Positions 57,251-64,000 of a stretch of DNA of 64,000 bases are shown here, piece by piece; positions within the stretch are counted from its first letter, which is position 1; every line of letters starts with the position of its first letter. The translations under genes and the position numbers were made by a program. This DNA is from an uncultured Eubacteriales bacterium (GTDB lineage: Bacteria > Bacillota > Clostridia > Oscillospirales > UBA644), in assembly GCA_934454405.1 (NCBI GenBank), contig CAKSFN010000012.1, forward strand, positions 1-64,000, written 5' to 3'. Below the pieces are notes generated by a model, which was not told the origin of the DNA, made no database searches, and was given only the letters and a program-made list of their open reading frames with translations.

Positions 57251-59040
57251 GACCGATGCAGGGAGCGACAAGAGCGCCTTTGACCGGTGAAAAAGGAACG
57301 GTGGCGGCGCTCGGAAAAACCGCGGGCTATGTTAAATGCGGCGTTGCGGTAACGGCGTTGGCTCTTGTGCTGGCGGCGCTCGGAGCGGTTCTGACAATTA
57401 TCGGACCGGATAAGATAGGCGAAATAACAAACATAATGTCCGAGGGACTGATAACGGGTATAGACCTTGCGGCGATAGCGAAAGTGGGCACAACGCTTAT
57501 CGTTATCTACGGTCTGAGCGCGCTTTTCACCTTTGTTCAGCATTATATAATGGCGACGGTCACGCTGAAAATGTCTTACCGTATGCGAGGAGAGCTTTCG
57601 CAAAAGATAAACCGCGTACCGCAGAAATATTTTAACACCCATTCGCAGGGCGATGTTTTAAGCCGCATTACTAACGACGTTTCGACTTTGCAGCAGGGCT
57701 TGACAAACGCGCTGCCGACGATAATTTCTTCGGCGACGCAGTTTGTGGGCTGTCTTGTGATGATGTTCATAACAGAGTGGCGTTTGGCTCTTATCTCACT
57801 CGTAATAACGCTCGTCGGACTCTTCCTTGTTGTTTTTATAATGTCGCGTTCGCAGAAATATTTCACGGCGCACCAGGAAAACCTCGGCAAACTCAACGGA
57901 TATGTCGAGGAGATGTATTCGGGGCACGAAGTTGTTAAAATCTCCCGTGCGGGAGAGGAAATAAAGCAAAAATTCAGGGGATTGAACAAAGCGGTCTACG
58001 ACGCAAACAGAAAGTCACAGTTCCTTTCGGGAATGATGCAGCCGCTGATGAACATTGTAGGCAACATAGCATACGTTGCGGTCTGCGTTTTCGGTTCGAT
58101 ACTCGTTCTCAATGACGCCACGCTCGGATTCGGCGTTATCATCTCGTTCATTTTGTATGTGCGCCTGTTCACCACTCCCCTTGCCCAGATAGCGCAGGGA
58201 CTTACGAATATGCAGACGGCGTCCGCTTCGGCTCACCGCATTTTTGATTTTCTCGAAAGTGATGAGCTTGAAAATGAGGACGCAAAACCGACGCTCGGCA
58301 AAGACGTTCGCGGCAAGGTGGAGTTTGACCACGTTCGCTTCGCTTATCCCGACACGCCGGACAAAATAGTAATCAAAGATTTCTCCGCAACGGTCGAGCC
58401 GGGACAGAAGGTTGCAATAGTAGGCCCCACGGGCGCGGGAAAAACGACGATGGTCAATCTGCTGATGAGATTCTTTGAAACAAACGGAGGCTCAATTAAA
58501 ATAGACGGAACGCCGATAACGGACGTTAAGCGCGAAAGCATTCACGAGCTGTTCGGTATGGTTTTGCAGGACACATGGCTTTTTGAAGGAACGGTGCGCG
58601 AAAACCTTGTTTACAACATGAAAAACGTGACGGATGACGACCTTTGGAGAGTTTGCGGCGCATGCGGAATTGACAAGTTCGTTCGCTCGCTTCCGCACGG
58701 TTTTGACACGGTGCTTTCCGAAAGCGTAAACATTTCGGCAGGTCAGAAACAGTTGCTGACGATAGCCCGCGCAATGCTCCAAAACGCGCCGATGCTCATT
58801 CTTGACGAGGCGACGTCTTCTGTTGACACAAGAACCGAACTGCTTATTCAGCGCGCCATGGACGAACTGACGCAGGGCAGAACTTCGTTTGTTATCGCGC
58901 ACAGGCTTTCCACGATAAAGAACGCCGACCTGATACTTGTGATGAAAGACGGCGATGTTATCGAGAGCGGAAACCACGAAACGCTGATGGAGCGCGGAGG
59001 GTTCTATGCCGATCTCTACAACAGCCAGTTTACAAAATAA
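57247..59040 (+). CDS. ABC exporter half with catalytic ATPase site
   Basis: 597 residues; six membrane helices and a nucleotide-binding domain with Walker A GPTGAGKTT, Q-loop MVLQDTWLF, signature NISAGQKQLLTIARAM (altered from SGGQ) and Walker B MLILDEATSSVD with the catalytic Glu. It pairs with the preceding half, whose start-stop overlaps it by four bases. The asymmetric sites agree with a heterodimer. The operon ends at a hairpin terminator. Confidence 0.95.
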   Translation: MRPMQGATRAPLTGEKGTVAALGKTAGYVKCGVAVTALALVLAALGAVLTIIGPDKIGEITNIMSEGLITGIDLAAIAKVGTTLIVIYGLSALFTFVQHYIMATVTLKMSYRMRGELSQKINRVPQKYFNTHSQGDVLSRITNDVSTLQQGLTNALPTIISSATQFVGCLVMMFITEWRLALISLVITLVGLFLVVFIMSRSQKYFTAHQENLGKLNGYVEEMYSGHEVVKISRAGEEIKQKFRGLNKAVYDANRKSQFLSGMMQPLMNIVGNIAYVAVCVFGSILVLNDATLGFGVIISFILYVRLFTTPLAQIAQGLTNMQTASASAHRIFDFLESDELENEDAKPTLGKDVRGKVEFDHVRFAYPDTPDKIVIKDFSATVEPGQKVAIVGPTGAGKTTMVNLLMRFFETNGGSIKIDGTPITDVKRESIHELFGMVLQDTWLFEGTVRENLVYNMKNVTDDDLWRVCGACGIDKFVRSLPHGFDTVLSESVNISAGQKQLLTIARAMLQNAPMLILDEATSSVDTRTELLIQRAMDELTQGRTSFVIAHRLSTIKNADLILVMKDGDVIESGNHETLMERGGFYADLYNSQFTK

Positions 59041-59107
59041 AATAAGGAACGTTAAAAATGCCGAACCGTAAAAGGTTCGAAGATGCATTTTTACAGCGGA
59101 CACTTTT

Positions 59108-59155
59108 AAGGGTCTGTAAAAAAACTCGCGTTTTTTTACAGACCCTTTTTTGCGA
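59108..59155 (+). terminator. Hairpin of the GGG(G/T)CTGTAAAAAA family, terminator
   Basis: AAGGGTCTGTAAAAAAA and TTTTTTTACAGACCCTT pair (59108-59147) and run into TTTTTT. The arms have compensating changes (GGGTC/GACCC) against the GGGGC/GCCCC copies. It ends the ABC operon. The rest of 59041-59265 has nothing recognised. Confidence 0.85.
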
Positions 59156-59265
59156 AAATGATGCTTTTTCTTTATTCGTCAGAAGAGAAAACCCGGCGTG
59201 TTTCGGTTTTCGCTCCGCTTTTCGGCATTGATGCCTGTCATCATCAAATTTCACACCCCCGACTA

Positions 59266-59294
59266 TTGCAATTTTTTTGCGGATATGGTAAAAT
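59266..59294 (+). promoter_or_regulatory. Promoter of the SPFH/M18 operon
   Basis: TTGCAA (59266-59271) and TAAAAT (59289-59294), 17 bases apart, leaving a leader of about 75 bases. Confidence 0.75.
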
Positions 59295-59374
59295 ATTATC
59301 AGTCGGTGACGAAAGAACACCGTAAACAGACAGTCCGATAAGATACTTTTATCGGCAAAATAAGGAGAAAACAA

Positions 59375-60268
59375 ATGACATTTCTTGTTATAGGCATCAT
59401 TCTGGCGCTTGTCGCATTCGCCGCGCTCGGCGTTTGCAGGGACGGTACGGGCTACAAATGGAAGAAGAACAAAAAGCAGTTCCTTTCGGTTTTTGCGCTT
59501 GTTGTTATACTTTTCGGCTGTACGGTCTCCGTTCCCACGGGACACACGGGCGTTGTAACGACGTTCGGCAAAGTTGAAGATTTTACGCTTGAAGCGGGTT
59601 TCCACTTCAAACTTCCGTGGCAGGAAGTTGTTAAAATGGACAACAGAACGCAAAAAGCGGCAGTTGACCTGACGTGCTTTTCAAGCGATATTCAGGAAGT
59701 GACGATGAAATATTCGATAAACTTTCAGATAGAAAAAGCCAACGCGCAGACGATATACAAAACAATAGGCACAAACTATTATGAGACCATCGTCTCGCCG
59801 CGTATAGAAGAAGCGGTAAAGAGCGTTGCGGCACAGTATACGGCGGAGGGGCTTGTTTCTCACAGAGACGAAATGGGCGACAAAATCAAGATCAAACTGA
59901 CCGAGGAATTGCGTGAATACAACATCGAGCTTGTCAACGCGGCAATCGAAAACCTTGATTTTACCGATGAATTTACAAACGCGGTAGAAGCAAAGCAGGT
60001 TGCGGAGCAGAACAAGATAAAGGCGAAAACGGAAGCGGAACAGCGCGTTATCGAAGCGAACGCCGCGGCGGAAGTGAAAAAAGTCGAGGCTCAGGCAAAA
60101 GCGGAGGCTGAACTCATAGAGGCGGAAGCGACGGCAAAGGCGAATAAACTGCTTGCGGAGTCCCTGACGGCGGAAGTGCTGAAAAACAAGTTCTATGAAA
60201 AATGGAACGGCGAACTTCCGAGAGTTATGGGCAACAACGCGATAATAACGGACATTGCAAAGGACTGA
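59375..60268 (+). CDS. Prohibitin-like SPFH/Band 7 protein
   Basis: 297 residues. Two N-terminal hydrophobic segments (about 2-19 and 33-51) anchor it. The SPFH domain has VSVPTGHTGVVTTFGKVEDF, GFHFKLPWQEVVKMDNRTQK and INFQIEKANAQTIYKTIGTN. The C-terminal half is a long coiled coil of Lys, Glu and Ala (AEQRVIEANAAAEVKKVEAQ). Family members form membrane microdomains. It is followed in six bases by the aminopeptidase gene. Confidence 0.92.
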   Translation: MTFLVIGIILALVAFAALGVCRDGTGYKWKKNKKQFLSVFALVVILFGCTVSVPTGHTGVVTTFGKVEDFTLEAGFHFKLPWQEVVKMDNRTQKAAVDLTCFSSDIQEVTMKYSINFQIEKANAQTIYKTIGTNYYETIVSPRIEEAVKSVAAQYTAEGLVSHRDEMGDKIKIKLTEELREYNIELVNAAIENLDFTDEFTNAVEAKQVAEQNKIKAKTEAEQRVIEANAAAEVKKVEAQAKAEAELIEAEATAKANKLLAESLTAEVLKNKFYEKWNGELPRVMGNNAIITDIAKD

Positions 60269-60274
60269 TACGAA

Positions 60275-61570
60275 ATGAAAGAGATAAACGCAAAACTTTT
60301 TGATTACATAGAAAACTGTCCGACGGCGTACAACGCGGCGGAGCATACCGCAAAAATACTCGAAAACGCAGGATATTCAAAACTTAACGAAGCGACGGCG
60401 TGGACGCTTGAAACGGGCAAGGGCTACTATGTGACGAGAAACGGCTCGTCGCTGATAGCATTCAGAGTTCCGAACGGCGATTTCACGGGATTTATGATGA
60501 CGGCGGCTCACCTTGATTCGCCGACGTTCAGAATTAAAGAAAACGACCGCCTCGAAGACGGCGACTATGTCAAACTCTCGGTTGAGGGCTACGGCGGAAT
60601 GCTGCGTTCTACTTGGACGGACAGACCTCTTTCGGTCGCGGGCAGGCTCGTTGTGAAAACCGCAGACGGAATAAAAACCGTGACTGTCGATCTGAAAAAA
60701 CCCGTTGCGATCATTCCGAATGTTGCCATTCACATGGACAGAACGGCAAATGATTCCAAAGGCTACAACACCGCCGTGGATATGCCGCCCCTGTACTCGG
60801 TTTCGGGAGAGGAAACGCTTCCTCTGCGCGAAATGCTTGCGAAAGCGGCAAAAGTCGAAGAAAAAGATATCGTTGCGACGGACGTTTCGGTCTACAATCC
60901 GCAACAAGGCGAAGAATTCGGCGGTGTTATATGCGCGCCGAGGCTTGACGACCTGCAATGCGCGTTTGCTTCGCTTACGGCGTTTCTGAGCGCCGAAAAA
61001 GGCGTGGGAATGCCCGTTCTCTGCCTGTTTGACAACGAAGAGGTCGGAAGTCAGACAAAACAGGGCGCGGCATCGACGTTCCTCTCGGACACACTCGAAA
61101 GAATTTGCGCGGCGCTCGGAAAAAGCGACAATTACCGTGAAAAAATTGCTTCGGGTTTCCTTGTTTCCTGCGACAACGCGCACGCCGTTCACCCAAACCA
61201 TCCAGAATATGCGGACAAAAACCATTCGGTTTATATGAACGGCGGAATAGTTATAAAATACAATGCAAACCAGCGTTATACGACCGACGCGGTTTCGGAG
61301 GCGATATTCAAATCGTTCTGCGACAAGGCAGGCGTTAAGACGCAGTTTTATGCAAACCGCGCGGATATGGCGGGCGGCAGCACACTCGGGAATATCGCGA
61401 ATACGCAGGTATCGCCGAACACGGTTGACATCGGACTTGCACAGCTTGCGATGCATTCCGCATACGAAACGGCGGGCGCGGACGACACGCAGGCAATGAT
61501 ATCTGCGCTTACCGCTTTTTTCAAAAGCGGCATTGAAATGAAGGCGGACGGGGAATACACCCTGCGCTGA
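60275..61570 (+). CDS. M18 family aminopeptidase
   Basis: 431 residues, the usual length of bacterial M18 enzymes. Motifs for the two metals: TAAHLDSPTFRIK (His and Asp), LFDNEEVGSQTKQG (Glu pair), CDNAHAVHPNHPEY and ending AMHSAYETAG. It removes N-terminal Asp/Glu or neutral residues from peptides in the cytoplasm. The gene lies six bases after the SPFH gene, so the two may be linked in membrane-protein turnover. Confidence 0.94.
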   Translation: MKEINAKLFDYIENCPTAYNAAEHTAKILENAGYSKLNEATAWTLETGKGYYVTRNGSSLIAFRVPNGDFTGFMMTAAHLDSPTFRIKENDRLEDGDYVKLSVEGYGGMLRSTWTDRPLSVAGRLVVKTADGIKTVTVDLKKPVAIIPNVAIHMDRTANDSKGYNTAVDMPPLYSVSGEETLPLREMLAKAAKVEEKDIVATDVSVYNPQQGEEFGGVICAPRLDDLQCAFASLTAFLSAEKGVGMPVLCLFDNEEVGSQTKQGAASTFLSDTLERICAALGKSDNYREKIASGFLVSCDNAHAVHPNHPEYADKNHSVYMNGGIVIKYNANQRYTTDAVSEAIFKSFCDKAGVKTQFYANRADMAGGSTLGNIANTQVSPNTVDIGLAQLAMHSAYETAGADDTQAMISALTAFFKSGIEMKADGEYTLR

Positions 61571-61627
61571 CGCGTTCGGAGGACTTGTCGAAAATCTTCT
61601 GCCGTTGATACCGAAAAAAGAAAAGAA

Positions 61628-61670
61628 GAGGGGCTGTAAAAAAAACGCAGGTTTTTTTTTACAGCCCTTC
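61628..61670. terminator. Hairpin of the GGGGCTGTAAAAAA family, likely terminator
   Basis: GGGGCTGTAAAAAAAA pairs with TTTTTTTTACAGCCC (61630-61667). Located between the convergent M18 and PEP carboxykinase genes. Confidence 0.8.
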
Positions 61671-61685
61671 TATATCGGGTATTAA

Positions 61686-63470
61686 TTACTTGTTGAGGTT
61701 TGCTTTGAGCATATTAAGCTGCGCTTTGAGCTCTTCGGGAAGCTTGTCGCCGAATTTCTTGTAATGCTCTTCGATTTCCGCCGCTTCCTTTTCCCAAACA
61801 TCTTTATCAACTTTAAGAATGGATTTAAGCGTTTCGATGTCCATATCAAGGTCGGTAAGGTCGATGTCTTCCGGTCTCGGAACATAACCTATCGCGGTTT
61901 CTTCCGCGTCGGCTTTGCCCTCGCAACGGTCAATGATCCAGTTAAGAATACGCATATTGTCGCCGAAGCCGGGCCATACGAAGTTGCCCTCATCATCGGT
62001 TCTGAACCAGTTGACATTGAAAATCTTGGGAGCCTTGTCGCCGAGTTTTTTGCCCATTTCGAGCCAGTGACGGAAATAGTCGCCCATATTGTAACCGCAG
62101 AACGGAAGCATTGCCATCGGGTCGCGGCGAACCACGCCGACTGCGCCGGCTGCCGCGGCGGTAGTCTCTGATGCCATTGCGGAGCCGATGAAAACGCCGT
62201 TCTCCCAGTCTCTGGACTGATATACGAGCGGAGCGCACTTTGCGCGGCGACCGCCGAATACGATTGCGGAGATGGGAACGCCCGCGCCCTTGTCAAACTC
62301 GGAAGAGATGCAGGGGCAGTTTTCCGCGGGAGCGGTAAACCTTGAATTCGGATGAGCCGCGTAGGTGGTTTTGTCTGCCTTTACGAACATGGATGACGTC
62401 CACGGATTGCCCTTCCAGTCGATCAGTTTTTCGGGAATCTCTTTGGTCAAGCCTTCCCACCAAACGGTTTTGTCCACGGGATCAAGCGCAACATTTGTGA
62501 ATATCGCGTTCTTCTTGGTCGAAGCAAGAGCGTTGAAGTTCGAATGCTCGTTCGTGCCGGGAGCAACTCCGAAAAAGCCGTTTTCCGGATTTATCGCATA
62601 AAGTCTGCCGTCGGGACCTATGCGCATCCACGCAATGTCGTCGCCGACAGTCCAGACCTTGTATCCCTTTTTGCGGAGATATTCGGGGGGAATAAGCATC
62701 GCAAGATTGGTCTTGCCGCAAGCGGACGGGAACGCCGCCGCGATATAATGAATGTCGCCCTGCGGATTTTCAAGGCCGAGAATAAGCATGTGTTCCGCCA
62801 TCCAGCCCTCTTTCCAACCCTGATAGGAAGCGATTCTCAGAGCAAAGCACTTTTTGCCGAGAAGAACGTTTCCGCCGTAGCCGGAGTTGACGGAGATGAT
62901 GGTATTGTCTTCGGGGAACTGGCAGATGTATCTGTTTTCGGGGTCAATGTCGCACTTACAATGGAGGCATCTTACCCAGTCGTTGCTGTCGCCGAGAACT
63001 TCGAGGACTTTCGGGCTGACTCTCGTCATAATTCTCATATTGAGAACAACATAGATGGAATCCGTTACTTCGACACCTATTTTTGCAAGAGGCGAGCCGA
63101 TGGGACCCATCGAATACGGAATTATATACATCGTTCTGCCCTTATAGCTGCCGCGCGCGATGTTATAAAGTCTTTCATACATTTCTTTCGGGTCGCACCA
63201 GTTATTGGTGGGACCTGCGTTTTCCTGCTCGCGGGAGCAGATAAAAGTTCTGTTTTCAACACGGGCCACATCGTTGGGCTTCGTTCTGTGAAGATAACAG
63301 CCGGGAAGTTTTTCTTCGTTCAGTTTGATCATTTCACCCGTTGCAACAGCTTCCGCTCTGAGAGCGTTTGCCTGCTCTTCGCTGCCGTCTATCCAAACGA
63401 CGCTGTCGGGATTGGTAAGATTCTTGACTTCGTCAAGCCATGCGAGAACGGTTTTGTTCGTTGTCGTCAT
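61686..63470 (-). CDS. pckG: Phosphoenolpyruvate carboxykinase (GTP)
   Basis: 594 residues, usual for the GTP-dependent enzyme. It interconverts oxaloacetate and PEP. Motifs: the P-loop-like AAFPSACGKTNLAMLIPPEY, GDDIAWMRIGPDGRLYAINP, and RDWENGVFIGSAMASETTAA; IDPENRYICQFPEDNT precedes them. GTP enzymes are distinct from ATP-type PckA. In fermenting Clostridia it may run in the CO2-fixing direction. GAGG lies eight bases before the ATG. Confidence 0.96.
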   Translation of the reverse strand: MTTTNKTVLAWLDEVKNLTNPDSVVWIDGSEEQANALRAEAVATGEMIKLNEEKLPGCYLHRTKPNDVARVENRTFICSREQENAGPTNNWCDPKEMYERLYNIARGSYKGRTMYIIPYSMGPIGSPLAKIGVEVTDSIYVVLNMRIMTRVSPKVLEVLGDSNDWVRCLHCKCDIDPENRYICQFPEDNTIISVNSGYGGNVLLGKKCFALRIASYQGWKEGWMAEHMLILGLENPQGDIHYIAAAFPSACGKTNLAMLIPPEYLRKKGYKVWTVGDDIAWMRIGPDGRLYAINPENGFFGVAPGTNEHSNFNALASTKKNAIFTNVALDPVDKTVWWEGLTKEIPEKLIDWKGNPWTSSMFVKADKTTYAAHPNSRFTAPAENCPCISSEFDKGAGVPISAIVFGGRRAKCAPLVYQSRDWENGVFIGSAMASETTAAAAGAVGVVRRDPMAMLPFCGYNMGDYFRHWLEMGKKLGDKAPKIFNVNWFRTDDEGNFVWPGFGDNMRILNWIIDRCEGKADAEETAIGYVPRPEDIDLTDLDMDIETLKSILKVDKDVWEKEAAEIEEHYKKFGDKLPEELKAQLNMLKANLNK

Positions 63471-63797
63471 ACCGATTACCTCTTATTCCTTAATATTTTT
63501 TCTGTTAAAATGTCCTCTCCGTTCGGTCTTTCTCTTTCCGACAGGAGAATAATTGTCTGTGGTGACCCACATTTTCCACGATAATAGTATACCACAAATT
63601 TCCACGCTATTCAATATAGCATTTGTGAATTTTTGTTTGAGAAAGATTGTTAAAGAATTAACGGACATATTTGCGAAAACCCTTGCAAAAAGCGAACTTA
63701 CGGAAAACTTTCACCGAAAAATATTCCATTTTATATATAGGATATGTTATAATTACATAGGCGTTACAGTTGACGCAATACCATATCGGAGGCTGAA
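63471..63797. promoter_or_regulatory. Divergent intergenic region: pckG promoter and queH upstream region
   Basis: Minus strand: TTGAAT (63609-63614) and TATACT (63586-63591), 17 bases apart, with a leader of about 110 bases to pckG. Plus strand: TATAAT at 63748-63753 lies 45 bases before queH but no good -35 is seen. The 200 bases between hold nothing else recognised. Confidence 0.65.
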
Positions 63798-64000
63798 ATG
63801 AAAAAAAACTATTCGCAGCAGACGGAAAGAGTACTGTCTGAAAAAGACGCGCCGACGCTGCTTTTGCATTGTTGCTGCGCGCCGTGTTCTTCAAGCGTGC
63901 TCGAAAAACTTGCGGACAGGGCGAAGGTCACCTTTTTTTTCTTCAATCCGAACATCTCCCCTGCCGGGGAATACGAAAAAAGGGCGGATGAGCTGAAAAG
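63798..64000 (+). CDS. queH: Epoxyqueuosine reductase QueH, truncated by window end
   Basis: 67 residues visible; the gene continues beyond 64000. The start is ATG 63798, after CGGAGG. LLLHCCCAPCSSSVLEKLAD and TFFFFNPNISPAGEYEKRAD are the QueH signature (formerly DUF208), with cysteines that bind an Fe-S cluster. QueH makes queuosine from epoxyqueuosine in tRNA and replaces QueG in many anaerobes. Confidence 0.92.
   Translation, partial: MKKNYSQQTERVLSEKDAPTLLLHCCCAPCSSSVLEKLADRAKVTFFFFNPNISPAGEYEKRADELK

Noticed and set aside
60377..61456. 359-residue open frame antisense to the M18 gene
   Set aside because: The M18 frame has all metal-binding motifs; the antisense product has skewed composition (Arg, His, Phe rich) and no ribosome binding site.

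Overview
The window looks like a chromosomal segment of an anaerobic, endospore-forming member of the Clostridia, probably Oscillospirales-like. The evidence is the complete spoIIAA-spoIIAB-sigF operon, dockerin and cohesin type surface proteins, GTP-dependent PEP carboxykinase, strong AGGAGG ribosome binding sites and many TTGACA-17-TATAAT promoters. No lineage marker (rRNA) is present, so the placement is inference.

Layout. 0-4 kb: an isochorismatase-like hydrolase and TetR regulator, then a CofE-like ligase and a GMP synthase that has only the ATP pyrophosphatase half. 4-7.7 kb: an AT-rich restriction-modification island made of a HsdM-like methylase, a half-size HsdS, a small XRE controller and a PD-(D/E)XK nuclease with no translocase, followed by a promoter-to-terminator segment that may be a small RNA. 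8-9.9 kb: an ECF sigma/anti-sigma/membrane protein operon. 10-15 kb: small housekeeping genes, a MATE exporter, two GNAT acetyltransferases and a TfoX-like protein, then a palindrome-rich tract. 16-16.7 kb: tRNA-Leu, tRNA-Met and tRNA-Glu. 16.8-21 kb: a large double-HTH regulator divergent from a dockerin protein across a nested palindrome. 21.1-21.6 kb: a 538-bp element with inverted ends; the first 131 bases of the window are a partial inverted copy of it. 21.7-26.5 kb: membrane proteins, a CPBP protease, a lysin-like M23/SH3b pair, a YdcF-like protein and a lipoprotein. 26.6-28.5 kb: two tRNA-Ser genes, a possible small RNA and the sigF operon. 28.6-32.8 kb: an Rrf2 regulator overlapping a cohesin-dockerin protein, a surface protein with 22 Thr-Asp-Pro repeats, and another dockerin protein. 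33-39.4 kb: GpmI, a DUF4085 protein, a TtcA-like enzyme and a 928-residue membrane-anchored exoprotein. 39.6-46.7 kb: Lon, EngB, an RlmB-type methyltransferase, a degenerate P-type ATPase, YebC and an XRE protein. 46.8-54.3 kb: a FIVAR-repeat surface protein, HAD phosphatases, a sensory-rhodopsin-transducer homologue, an acetyltransferase, a CD1247-like protein, EF-P and a CDF transporter. 54.5-64 kb: a MarR-controlled heterodimeric ABC exporter, an SPFH protein, M18 aminopeptidase, PEP carboxykinase and the start of queH.

How the parts fit. The dockerin, cohesin and repeat-stalk proteins at 18.7-21, 29-32.8 and possibly 46.8 kb share signal peptides and near-identical dockerin motifs and suggest a small extracellular protein-assembly system. 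The most unusual loci are the compact restriction-modification set, the P-type ATPase-like pseudoenzyme, the Rrf2/cohesin-dockerin pair and the dispersed hairpin family (GGGGCTGTAAAAAA arms), which appears both as the end of the 538-bp element and as stand-alone gene-end hairpins.
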